Below, piece after piece: positions 1 through 12,300 of a stretch of 64,000 bases of DNA. The notes under the pieces are model-generated. The model saw only the letters and a list, made by a program, of their open reading frames with translations, had not been told where the DNA came from and did not search any database. Positions within the stretch are counted from its first letter, which is position 1. Each line of letters opens with the position of its first letter. Made by a program: the position numbers and the translations under genes. The DNA comes from Magicicada septendecula (lineage: Eukaryota; Arthropoda; Insecta; Hemiptera; Cicadidae). Where the stretch lies: assembly GCA_034769895.1 (NCBI GenBank), contig CM068368.1:338357076-338421075 (forward strand). Direction: 5' to 3'.

Positions 1-2770
1 TTTAACTATGAAATACAGTTTACAGTTTAAAACTACCGAGCAAAGCTCGGTCTACCAGATATTGAATAATTATAACAGTATTTTACTGTTATAATGTATT
101 GAAATGTAAAAAACAATTAGTAAATTACTTGTTATTAGCATTGACAAATAAATAATAAAGACAGTAAGGTACTTACAAGTATTGTAGTGTTCTTCAGCTT
201 TTATGGAATCCGCTCATAAAATATGTGTATGAATCATAAAAATACACTATTAAAACACTCTAAGAAACACTTATTAAAACACTTATAGCTGTGAGTTAGT
301 AGTCTTCAAACGAAGATGGTAGCGCGCGCGAATAAAATGGGTCCACTAGGTTCTGACTGTACTTCCGCCGCAGAGCGCCACGCACTGCTCTCTGTGAAAT
401 TCACTTTATATATTAATCCATTGTAGTATTCCTATCACGTACAAGGTGTAAGTTGTATATGTCTTCTACACTTAGTTATCTAAAGAGAGCGTCACGCAAA
501 TCTCATGTACAACTTTTAACAACTGAGTTAACAGGACATTAGAAAAAATTAATAACGTTGTTAATTTTAATCGTAGGAATCTCAATTTTTTATATATTGT
601 ATTAAAGAAGGTGGACTACCATTTGTCTACAAGAAATGTTTTTCCGATGCTTAACCTCTGAGTTCTTACGTAATAAAAATGATAAACCCTAAATTTTTAA
701 TTCAAATTCGTGTATTTTTTTATTTAACTCTCAATATAAATTAATTGAAAAAAGATTTAAAAAATTAGAAAAGTTTGTTAAAAACGTCTTTAATTGATGA
801 TTAAAATACAGTTCATTAGACATTTCTAGCCCCGTATTTTACGTTTCCACGAGGTTATTAAGTGGAATGTTTTTACTACAAACTCGGTCGCCGCGCGGCC
901 GCTCCGCCAGTCACTTTCTTTCGTTAATCAGGGTATAGTGAAGGTACATCTTTATTCCTCTACACAGTTGTTTGTACCACGGTACCACGTGTATAGTAGC
1001 AAGTGTGTTTGCATGTTGGAAGTGGTATAACTACTACTAAGTAATAGCCATCTTACTAAGCAAGGGAACCGAAAGTTGAGGACGAAGGAAGATGGAACTG
1101 TCACATGGGTTTAATGTATCATAACCCCCGAAGAAGTCCGTTCGAAAGTAATGAAAAACGTTAATCATGTGAAGAAAATTGCTCGTGAGGAAGTCATAGT
1201 AACACCCAAAATCCGTAGTGAGGAATTGGGAAAACTACATAACAAAGGTTGCATCTTCGTCGCAGAAATGTCAAGTCATCTCTCCACGAAGAAAATATAG
1301 AAACAGATTAGTACATCTCAATACAATAAAATGAATCGGAGAGCCGAGATTGTTCTTGAAGAAAAAGTACTGAAGATTAAAGACAGTATAATTTCCTTTC
1401 CATAGAATTCTGCGTGGGGAGAATAAATGAGTACTCAACAAATAAATAAATAACCCTATATGTATATATGACTCTGGTCTTACTAATGTCTTCTGGTAGA
1501 GACAATATCATAATACTTCTGGGAGAACGCCTTAATTGCTGGCTTGAGATACATAGGTCTGTACACCGGGAAACAGGGATGCTGGGGGAGCCAGGAGGCA
1601 GCAGAACTTCTTTACAACAAGAACAGATTTATAAATTTTTGCATTATAATAATAAATGATTTTATTGTAGTTTTCAGTACGTTGTTCAATTTCGTGTTTT
1701 AAAACACGAACTGATGAACTCTAGAATTCATCAGTTTTGATATGTCATTTTAATCGTATTCGAACAGACTTTTTAAAGAAAACTATTCCGACCAAGTTTA
1801 TTTACGTCTAGTGTGTTTAGTGTCAATAGTAGGGTATTTGTTACTATCATTATAGTAGCAACAGATACGTCGGATGTTATATTGTTAAACAGATGTTACT
1901 ACGTTACTGTGTGTGTGCGCGCGCGCGTGCGTGCGAGCAATAAAATACAGGTTGTTTGCCACTTGTAACTTGTAGTAAACAGTGTAATACAATCTTTACC
2001 GACTTATCTTGTAAGATGAGAGAACAGATTGATGCGACGCAATAAGACACAAACACAGACAGTAAACAACAGCTCTGTTGGTGTGTGTATACGCGCGAGT
2101 ACGTGGGATCTCGCAGAAGGTGAACGTGTGTAATCTGTGCAGGTTGTCATTGCGCCTTGAATGACGGTGACAAAAAAAAACGGTGAAATAAATTACGTTC
2201 GCGTTGAAAAAAAAATGTTATTTTGCAGTGTAATGCTCGGGCGTTTTATGAAGGCTCAAAATTGTGCTACGGCTCTATATTTATTTATTTATTTACTTAC
2301 TTTTCTTGTTCTTACTCTCCTTCATTGCACAGTTTTCAGACAGATTCCTTCTGGCCGATTTAGTTCAGAATTTTATTTTTTTTTTATTGCAGTGTCTGTA
2401 TATAACATTATCTCTGTTTGTGATATTAACCCTGGGTAGTAACTTACATAGTTTCTTTTATATACCTATATTAGGGGAACCAGGTCACCATCACTGTTCG
2501 GACTCGCAGGTGAGTTCTGGCCCGCCTGTAAGTAGTCTAAGCTCAAACAGAACAATGGTGAGCTACCAGTAGAATGCGTAGTACAGCTAGCTGCATCCGC
2601 TTGCTGCCTGTAGCAGCAGCAGTCAGCGGTTGCAGTGACTTGCGAGATCTCTGGCTTTAAGCTTGAAAGATGTTGAGGCACTGATTATAGAAAGAGAGTA
2701 CAACTGTTATAGGGGTTTGATATTTCTATTGATTTCAAAAACCTCTACACACAAAGTAGTATATTCGACT
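1..2770. other. intergenic, no gene recognised
   Basis: AT-rich sequence with only short, low-complexity open frames. I see no conserved domain, RNA gene or clear transposon ends. A short GT/GC alternating tract lies near 1910-1935. Nothing else can be supported. Confidence 0.6.
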
Positions 2771-3056
2771 TCAACGTATAGGCATGTCTTTGACCACTCT
2801 AATCACACTGGAAAAGTACCTAGTTATTTTTAACCCCCAATCAATTGGTACATCTGTGGAACACTGTGAAACAAACAAACTAATCTTCTTCTCTACTACA
2901 TGGCTTGGGCTATGGCCCGTTTCGACTTCACAGAGTCTCTGACCATTTTTCCAGGGTCTTTCACTATCTCTCGTCCCCATTGGCCTACATTCAAACGCTT
3001 GTTTAGGAATACGCGTGTCTAGCATGCGTTCCACATGGCACTTCCAATTCTGCATG
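2771..3056 (-). pseudogene. non-LTR retrotransposon ORF2, C-terminal fragment
   Basis: The minus-strand frame reads W-K-C-H-V-E-R-M followed by a R-I-P-K segment and a G-x-R-D-x-x-R-P-W-K segment. This is the usual tail of non-LTR retrotransposon polymerases, the W..HV.RM...R.PK....PRG.R..GRP...W pattern, downstream of the reverse transcriptase. The fragment stops at the mariner-derived insertion at 3057. The same reading frame appears to resume on the far side of that insertion (3966-4013), so the mariner landed inside this older retrotransposon. No reverse-transcriptase core is left. The clade cannot be fixed from so short a piece; RTE-like or Jockey-like is possible. Confidence 0.5.
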
Positions 3057-3967
3057 TACGAGGGTCAGTTGAAAAGTTCACGGAGCGACATCTATAGCTC
3101 AGTGGTAGAACTAAAATCTGTCGTGTGCTGCAAGACGTATAACACCTAAATATATCTGTGCCAGATATATCTGCCAATTTATTCACTTTTTACCAGCTGT
3201 TTGAAATTTTCCTGTCACGCGTGTTTGTGCCACAAAATAAAACATCGTGGTGTGATGAGTTCTCTGTTAAAAATGTTTTAGCGCCAATGGAAAATCAAAA
3301 CGGAATTGTAAATGTGTTAGAAGATGGTGCGCATTGAGAAACAACGGTAAGTGGGGAACACTCGAGTTTAAACGTAGTCGCACTGAAGACGATCCAGCAG
3401 TGGATGTCCAAAAAGTGCAACAAAAAATGACATTATTGAACAAATTTTATAGGGTGTTGGAAGACCGCAGATTAAGGAGTGGATGACGTTGCTGAAATCA
3501 TAGGCATCTCATATGAGTGTGTGTGGATCATACTTTAACTCAAGAACTTGGTATGAAAAAGCGTTGTGCAAGATGGTTGCCGCATCAGGATTTGTTGCAT
3601 TTTTTTGGGCGTCCAGTGAGGGGGGCGCCCAATAATAATAGGGGGCTCTAATAAAATAGAGCCTACTTACAGACCGTTGGTTTTGAAGCCGCAGCATCTC
3701 CTGACACATTTACAATTTCGTTATGAATTTCCGTTGGCGCTAAACAATTTTTAACAGAATCACACCACGATATTTGATTTTGTCCATTTTTCAAAACACG
3801 CATGACACGTCAATTTTAAACAGCTTCTAAACAATGAAAAATTGATAGATAGATTTGGAAATTAACAGGAGTTCACATAAAATACAAATCTTGCAGCATA
3901 CGAAGAACTTTAGTTTTACCGCTCAGCCACACATGTCGCTCCGCGAATTTTTCAACTGACACTCGTA
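3057..3967. mobile_element. mariner-derived foldback element with TA target duplication
   Basis: The ends are inverted repeats beginning CGAGGGTCAGTTGAAAAGTT (left) and CGAGTGTCAGTTGAAAAATT (right, reverse complement), each flanked by TA, as expected for Tc1/mariner insertion. About 300 bp at each end are inverted copies of a mariner 5' end, roughly 3059-3355 and 3670-3965. The left copy continues into a transposase fragment on the plus strand (about 3440-3600) that matches the helix-turn-helix region: an R-R-L segment, then I-G-I-S-Y, then L-G-M-K-K-R-C-A-R-W. The catalytic DDD domain is absent and the frame has stops. The structure is therefore two mariner pieces joined tail to tail, not a functional transposon. 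It interrupts the retrotransposon fragment on its left. Confidence 0.75.
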
Positions 3968-6130
3968 TTCCTTTATTGTCTCCAGAACCGACTCTAAAGT
4001 CAGGTCTTTCCTGAATAAACTAATAAACTAAATAAAAGTGACAAATAAACTAATAATTGAACAAATAAACTAGTAGTAATTATCCCACTGGTGGTAATAT
4101 GACTCCTGACTTTAGCACGTGAAAGGGAAGAAAATTATTCTTCCCGTATAACCCAAATTATCTGTACTCCAGACGTCCAAACACACGAGCTAATCACATC
4201 TCTTGTTTTTATGTCAAGGCCTTTTAAAATTAAACTTGTTATTTAATTTACGAGGTTCCAATTATTTTGTTCGTTTAAGTAACATACGAAGGTAAGGTAC
4301 AGTACAGTGTTTATGTATTGTGGAATGTGGAAATTGGCTTTCCTGTGACTAAGATAACCTAGATACCTTAACCTGGATTAATGACAGAGGATGCAATTGT
4401 TAACAGTTTAACAGAGAACTGATTATCACCGATGATAGTACGAGGTTGGAGAGCTATGAGAACTTTGTCTTTTGTGTAATCTCAACTGAACGATTACACG
4501 ATCCAGTTGCTTACAACGTGGACTCCCGCTGCATGACAGGCGGTGCTTTTCTATTTTTAAATTAAAAAAATAAATTTATTCTTCAACGTAAGTGAAAAAA
4601 TTAATGATAAATATTACTCTGTTAATTTTGTAATTTTACATCAGCGGAAAAATGTCGTAGTTTTATGAGTTCGTTTAACGGAAATAAAAAGTAATTTCAA
4701 TTTTGTTAAAAGAGTTTGTATTTTGTATTTTGTCAGAAATATAATAACTTTGTGTTACCTGTATAATATTAACTGAAATAAAGTATTATACAAAAAATGA
4801 ATTTCCTTATTTGCTTTACTGTAAATACAGTTCCTATGTATGTTTAGTGTTTGACCTACTAGAAAAACGAGAATTTTTGGTATCCGGAAAATCTTAGTTT
4901 TAATGTACTAAGAAAAATCAAGAATATCTGCAGCAGATGTCTGCTAAGTCAGATACCACACAGTTGCTTATCATCAATACGCGAACACGTGTTGAAGTAT
5001 GTAGGCCTATACATTACCAAAAACCATTTATTGATTTAAATACACTTATATTGCTTCCATTTTATAGATTGATACAAGTATTCATATTTTCTTTACAATA
5101 GTGAATATACAATTCACAAAAATATATGATTTTAAAAAGGTTAAAATAACCGAACAGCTAATAAAACAAAGTCGATAAATTAACTATTTAATAATTATTG
5201 GATACTAAAATATTGATGTTTGAAGTATAAACCACAAAAAAAACGGTAACTCAGATGATTAAGTTCTTTGACAGTCAGTGATTATGGTTAACAATTCAAG
5301 AACAAATGAATATGTCTACACATTCAGAAAGTAATAACTGCAAATTTATTATTTGTTAGCAGCAAGATGGATCTGAATCAGAGTGCAAAAGCACAGCTAT
5401 GTGAGTAAACATAGCATATTCTATGCAACTTATTAGAATAAAAACGTAATATTACATATCACACAACATCACGTATGTTCGTCAGATAATAACATTCTTC
5501 TCATATTAATTAAAACTTAATTCTTAGATTTTCACAATTTTATCAATGTGTACGTTGCTCTGACCTGGATAGCACGCCACAGACGAACCGCACGTAACTG
5601 CAAATTCTGTTAACTAGGAACTGATATACCTTTGCATTCTGTCTTCAAACCCCGCATGTAATAGAGAAATCCAGCTACCTATGCAATACAAGTCAGCTTT
5701 CCCCTTAACCTATGCTACAGTTTTTTGTTAGTAACTGACGGATGTTTGAATTATTTCGAAACCAACGAAATAATGTCTTTTAACATAAATTAGTCATATG
5801 TCTATGAGACACATTAATAAACTGTAGCATTTGCAACAATAATAAATTCAATTACTATTAGTTCTATAACAAAAACCAGTAATATGCTAATAACAACAAC
5901 AATAGCAATAAGAATCCAAAATGACTGTTCGCTAATTCTCTCCTAAACCGTTTCAATAGTAAAAAAAGATTTATATTACTGTTATTATTATTATTATTAT
6001 TACCCGGCCGTTTGTTCGTATGTATAAAGCATCGTAGAAAAGCCCAGTTGCAGATCAAGCGTCACATTCATATGTGGAGAAGTCTGGTTAGATGGTCACA
6101 CAGCAACTTCTATTATTATTATTATTATAT
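3968..6130. other. intergenic, no gene recognised
   Basis: 3968-4013 continues the non-LTR fragment interrupted by the mariner insertion. The rest is AT-rich, with a short ATT/TTA-type repeat near 5980-6001 and no supportable gene, RNA or transposon terminus. Confidence 0.55.
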
Positions 6131-6136
6131 TTTTTA

Positions 6137-7070
6137 TTTTTGACGTGATAACGTCTTATAAATTGATGAACACCGGCTGCACGCACGAAAAAGTGTCACG
6201 TTCCGTCTGTTTCTTCTTCTTCACGCTTGATGGAATAGGCCTTGGGCGTGTGCCTCTACACAAATGGCCACGTTCCGTCTGAGCCTGAGCGTGTTGTGTT
6301 TATTTCTACAATTTAATAAGATTTAATTGATTTCCTTCATAATTTTCAGTCTAATTTCATTTTGTTCACCTTCATTAACTGTTTTTCTCAAAATAGCGGC
6401 AAAAAAGGTAATTAATTCTTGCATTTTAAGAATAATATGACTAATAATAAATAAAGAATAATATGACATAATATGACTATAACTAATTGTTCGTGATTAT
6501 ATTTAAACAAATTATTTAAATTAAATTTGCAAAAACTGTAAATAATATTTGAAAATTAAAAATAACACAAACGTGAAAAATGATGACGCATTCCTCAAAT
6601 ACATGAAAGATACGTACAATCTCGAATGCGTATCAGATGTTATAAGTCAACAACGCTGAGAGGAACAACCATCGATTTGACTTTTTCAAGACACATTACA
6701 CTTGAAACACTCCCCTTGATTTCGTACTTTTCCTATCATCGTCCTATCCTTAACAGAATAACGCAGATTGGAGGATCTTAAATATAACACATGTATATAA
6801 GTTGTAAATAAATTGTTAATAGCACATTGTTACTTGTAATTAATCTGTATAATTTAAGTAAAAAAATATTTGAATTAACGAATGTAAATAAATGTTAATT
6901 TATCGAAAAAATTGTAATTTTCAATTAACTCCTTCTTTGTATTATACAAAATAATGATAATTCAGTGATAATAATTCAATTCAATTCATAAAAGTATGCA
7001 ATTTTTCATCAATGTTTCTTTATGACGTTATCACGTAAAACTATCGTCCGTAAACCGACTTTACAGACAA
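6137..7070 (+). mobile_element. Helentron (Helitron2-like) remnant
   Basis: The region is bracketed by inverted motifs: ACGTGATAACGTC near 6143 and GACGTTATCACGT near 7023. Inside, at about 6640-6760 on the plus strand, a short open stretch reads S-T-T-L-R-G-T-T-I-D-L-T-F-S-R, then an S-Y-F-S-Y-H-R-P-I segment. From memory of family patterns, this resembles the C-terminal end of the AP-endonuclease-like domain carried by animal Helentrons (T.ID..FSR......SYFSYH.P). No Rep or helicase domain remains. The assignment rests on one short motif plus the termini. Confidence 0.45.
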
Positions 7071-7087
7071 CCAATTGTTTTTTTTGT

Positions 7088-9390
7088 AGGAGGGTTGGTG
7101 AAAAAATTTGCTGAACAAATGTCCAGAGGGTGCACACTTCCGAGGGGTCTATGGGTCAGGGTATTACACCTGATCCACTAAATAGCCATCCTCTTTTCTT
7201 CTTCTAGGACGTTAAACTAGAACTATTTGACACATTACTTCATTACTTCAGGGTAGGCCTATTGTTCTTCAGCCATAGGGCTCACGTTTGAATTGTTATT
7301 CTTTTTTATATCGTGTTGTCCAAGACTCTCTTCTGCAAAGCGTGCCACACAGTTCTAGGTGTCCTCCTCTCGATCGCGTTGTTATAAGAGGAGATCTCCT
7401 GCCTAATATCCTCTTACAACGGTTTCCTGTGTTATCGCAGACGAAGAAGGTATGACTGACATCGTCCGCAGCTCCCGGTCATCACAGGCACCCTGGCGAC
7501 TCGGCCTTTCCAACTTCCTTCAGATAAGATCGAAAATACCTTTGTCCAGTCAGAAACTGGCTGAAGTAATAGTCGATCCACCCATGCTTCATTTTCGCCT
7601 ACAGCTGCACCTGCTTGATGAGCCTTCTCGCCCAGAGATCTCGCTCTTCATGCTCCCAAGCTATCTGCCAGTTCTCCATCATTTGGTTTCGTGCCTCTCG
7701 GCGTGCAGCTTCACCACCTACTTCCTTCTTCCTCTAGGAGACGCTCCTTGGCGAGAAGGACTATCGGCATTACTGCGGCAACGAACAAGACAGCCGGATC
7801 GGAAGGTAGGCCGATGCTACTCGAAGAGCACTTCTTCTTTGGACCTGGCCTAGTTTTTTCCTGTACATCATACGATTCGCACACTTCCGCTTCCTACGGT
7901 AGGACTGACTGGACAGCTGCTACCAAAAGTCGAACTGCTTGACTTCGGGCCGCCGATGTTGGCCATGAGCCGACTAAGCGACATCACTACCTTCACCGCC
8001 TTGTCCACCGTTCGCATAATCTGCTCAAAAAAGCTCAACTTGGAGTCGACCATCACTCCGAGGTACTTCACTGCTAGTTCTGACTAGGTCACATCGTCTC
8101 CGACTCGTACCGGGATTACAGTCGGAATCCTCTTCTAAGTCAAGACCACAACTTCTGTCTTGCTGAGGGCTAACGTCAATCCCTGCAATACTATCCAGTT
8201 GTCAACTAATCGTATCGCCCTGTTGAGCATGATCTGGGCCTGGTCGATGGTACGAGCAGCGACGAGCGCCGTCACATCGTCGGCATACCCTACCAAACAC
8301 GACTCTTCCGGCATCTCCATCCTCAGCAGGCTCTCATAGAATGAGTTCCAAAGGTCCGGTCCAAGGTCCAAGGAGTGAATCCTGAGACCCCCCCCCCCCG
8401 GCGTGACAGCAATCCGCCGCTGTCCTTCCTGCGTTCCACAAAGCATTTGTTCCATATGCGTTTTTGTCTCTAACAGGACAACCCTTAGAGAGAAATGGTT
8501 GTAGTCCTACGCTCTTCTAACAGTCTTACACACTTCCTGTATCGCGTCTACCGTCGATCTTCCCGATCTGAAGCCGAACTGCTTCTCGTGGAGATCTACT
8601 GCAGTTCTGATCGTCGTTGCCAGTCTTCTCCTGATGAGTTTTCTAGTAACTTACCAGCCGTGTGCAACATACAAAGTGGTCGATACAACGGTGGGAGCTC
8701 TGGGTGACTTTTTTTCTTGCTGATCAGTACCAGGTGTGCTGTCTTCCAAGGAGCACAGAATACCCCCGATGTCAAGCACGGGTTGTACATCTTCAGTAAA
8801 AATTCTGGCTTCTAACGAAACAACGTCTTCAGCACGTCGCTGGGGATCCCTTCGGAGCTTGGAGCTTTCCTGACTATCATCGTCCTGACTGTCAGGTTCA
8901 ACTCTTCGGCTGTCAAAATAAGAAAATCTCCGACATTCTCAAAATCGATTCCGCCTCGCTTCGGATGAATGGGGAAGAGACCTCTTATGCTTTTCTGCGT
9001 AGTCACCACATCCGTTACACCGGTGGTCCTCAAGGCTCCGAGCTTTTGGGTAATTATCTTATACCCCCTCCCCATGGGACCTTGTTGACTCTTCACACAG
9101 GTTCTTCCAACAACGGGCTTTGGTGCGGTTGGTCGTCCGTCAAAGTTCTTTCTTCTCAGCCTTGTGCTCTCAACCAATCTGGCATTCGCTTCAGCACGAT
9201 CCGTTGCTCACTGCGCGATCCTTCGCAGCTTGAGACATCTCTTCCGCATATCTGCGATTTCTTGAGTCCATCAGTACACCGGAGGCCTCCTTTGACGGGG
9301 TTTTGGACTCGGGATGGAAGCCTCACACCCTCTCAAGTTTGTATTCATCGTGGAACTGACGAGCCTGTTCTGTCCTGATATGACGCGTTT
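7088..9390 (-). pseudogene. R1/LOA-like non-LTR retrotransposon remnant (RT domain)
   Basis: Several minus-strand frames line up as one decayed ORF2. At 9177-8812 is the pre-RT region ending in K-A-P-S-S-E-G-I-P. At 8790-8596 is the W-K-x-A-x-L-V-L-I-S-K and Y-R-P-L-C-M-L-x-T-A-G-K block. At 8455-8135 are L-G-P-D-L-W-N and the catalytic Y-A-D-D box. At 8071-7868 is K-Y-L-G-V-M-V-D. At about 7680-7450 are a W-A-R-R-L-I block and an F-L-T-G-Q...F-R-S-Y-L block typical of the R1/LOA C terminus. Frameshifts and stops separate these blocks and a poly-C run lies near 8391. The gene runs leftward. The stretch from about 7400 to 7088 is probably its 3' region. The 5' half, including the endonuclease, is missing. 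Confidence 0.8.
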
Positions 9391-12300
9391 CACGGCGGAT
9401 AATTTAAGGTAAATAATTTATTAATTCGTACAAGTGATTTAGTTACCATATTAAACATGAATATTAAACTAAACGTATCTAAAAAGATTATAATGTTAAG
9501 ATTATAAGAGATAAGATTTTAAACACGTTATAATTATATTATATTCGTATCGAATATAAGGGTTCAAATAGTAATTAACCCACACAAAATAATAAATAAT
9601 ATGATAATTTGAATTTTTTAAATAATAAATCAAATGAATATGATTTTATTAACACAGTCGTACTAATTTCACAACCAGTACTAAATCCTCTGTACTCTTT
9701 ACTTGTATTAAAATTGTATAACGATATTCACGTGCTTATCCACACTCAACCAACGACCAAAGCCTGCGACCCAGCCGGGGAACATCAAGGTAAATACTGC
9801 AGAAGAAGAGTATACCTTCGAGACGTGGGTAAGTGCGCACAAATGAGTAAGAGCATATGTGCAAAAGTAAGTGTCAAGATATATCGTCGTGTTTCCAATG
9901 TTCAATCTAGATAGGTTTGATAGTTTTGTTCTCTTATTATATTTTATAATATTCTTAACTTTACTTAATAATACATATATTTCATGACATAATTTTACTA
10001 CTTTTTACTGTTTTATAGTTCAATCTGTTTATGTTGAAATCTTCATTCTAAGGGAACCGTCACGTTAAATATTATATACAATAATAATAATAATAATAAT
10101 AACAGTAGTAATAATATTAGTAATAGAATTATTTTTTACTATTGTAATTGTTTTAAAAGCCTGAGGAAGCTGCCAATTTGGAGTGAATTGCATGGAGTAG
10201 TAATATCTTGTTGTTTACATAAATAATTCATTTGTTGCAAAAAATAAATGTAATTAGGCACCGATTTCAAATTTAGAATTACCCAAATTTATTCAATTTA
10301 ACGTAATAAATAATGTAGGATAAATCCACGTCTTCATACATCCATACGTACAGGCCGAATAGTATACCTGTTTGGAAGTGTACATATCTTTGTAAATAGG
10401 CCTATATAAAATCGGCAGGCTCAAGTCTACAGTCATGGATGAAGAAATGAAGATACTCGTGTGTATTCCGCAAAGCAGTGTAATTGTATTCTTGATTAAT
10501 GAATAAAGCGAACTCAAGTAAATTAAAACATAAGAAAACATGTTATAAAGTCGAGAAAATCATATGGGCATACTGAGACGTTCAATCTTTCTTCTGGAAT
10601 ATAGGCCTATAAAAAAAATTACCAGTTTACACTCACCTTATACAGTGACATTATACAGTTTTCGTAGTGTCTACATGACGCATGTTGCTACTAATTATTG
10701 TCGTTGTAACGTTTAGCACGTAAGTGCTCCGACATTACAAAATTTATCGTTTTGGATTCATTCCCGCTTTTATGTTGTTTCAAATGAATACAACACGCCG
10801 TTGGGCATGTTGAAACGAACTTAAAAACGAGGAGTATGAAAACAAATTCTAAATTTCGTAACGCTTGCAACGTATGTGTAAATACATTTACGTCAAAGAA
10901 TTTCAAGATGCGATATATGAAAACAAAATTTGCATTGAGTAATATGTTTCCAAAAATAAGTGTAAACAGACCCCATATGAGACTGCGTAGGCCTGTGTCC
11001 ACAATATACTTACTAAAAAACTACAATACAACGTTTACATTTATATTTTGTTTGTGATTTTTGTAGTGAATATTAATGAAAAAATTATTTATATATAACT
11101 AAGATATATAATAACTAACCGGATTTCACGGCAAAATGCTATATACCTGCTTCTACCATTCAAATCTATAGCGTACTCCTTACTGTGAGTATTGCGTTTA
11201 AGTTCTTGTCTTTCATTTTGTAGTTACATTTATTTTTTTATATTATGTGCATTATATATATATTGTAACGTTACATAACCCATTCCCAAATGTGATAACA
11301 ATTACCATCGTAAAAACCAGAAATCAGCCCATTCTAAAAGTCAGAAATGGGTATTATGTACCAAGCTATAAAAAACTTTGTACTACAAAACACTGTAAAC
11401 AATAACAAAGTGAAATATAGTGTAGAAAGTGAAATATAGTGTACATAGTGAGAGTGTAAACTTTTAAAAAAAGAGCATCTCACAGATTTATACTGTAGAT
11501 GAAAAACTATTAATGGTAGCAGTGGACTATATTGCTGCTGACAAATTTTGTATTTTTTTGTATTTTGTGTAATTTTTTATTGTGTAGGCCACAAAGGTCT
11601 TGTACCTAGGATTAATCTTTGTGTTTAATATAATGATTTTGTTTAAATATAAGATAACCCAGGGTTAAATATAAAATAATAATAATATAAAATACTACTA
11701 TGTTAGAAAGATGGCATAGGAAAAATAGTCTAGAGTAAGGATACATTCAGTAAAGGATAAATTATAAATAAATCAAATTAAAAGAGATTAAAATATAAAA
11801 ATACCAATGTACAAGCTTAAGGAAAAATATAAAAAAAACCTTAGATCAATTAAATTCGATTATAAATAAAATATAAAAAGGATTATTTTTATAAAAAGAA
11901 TAAATAAATTTATAATAATTAATAATAGCCTATATACTAAAAAGTATATAGATTCACCAATAAAAAAACCATAAAAAAATCTTGGTTACTACGAGTAACC
12001 AACTAACAAGATTTGAATTTAATTGTTAAAACGATTTGGAAGTGAACGTTTTGAAAAGTGTAATGCCTATAAAAATTTGAGAAATTAACGAATACTTTTT
12101 GGAATAAGTAGTGAAAAATTAATAAAATTGACGAGTGATGTCCACCTTATATTAGAACTCCTTCAAGTAGAACCATTCACGCCCTTAATTTGATGAAACT
12201 TTGAAAAATCAAACTACGAGATCCAGGCCTAGTCTACAGCACGTCGATATTTTGGTGAGATCGTATCCAAGTAAATTTAACTAAATTACATCTCAACTAT

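Noticed and set aside
3090..3112. tRNA-like A box (TAGCTCAGTGGTAGAAC)
   Set aside because: It lies inside the mariner inverted arm, there is no B box or cloverleaf downstream, and the opposite arm has a diverged version. Chance match, not a tRNA or SINE head.
7452..9378. Plus-strand open frames of up to 137 codons
   Set aside because: They are antisense to the R1/LOA-like remnant. The recognisable RT motifs are all on the minus strand.
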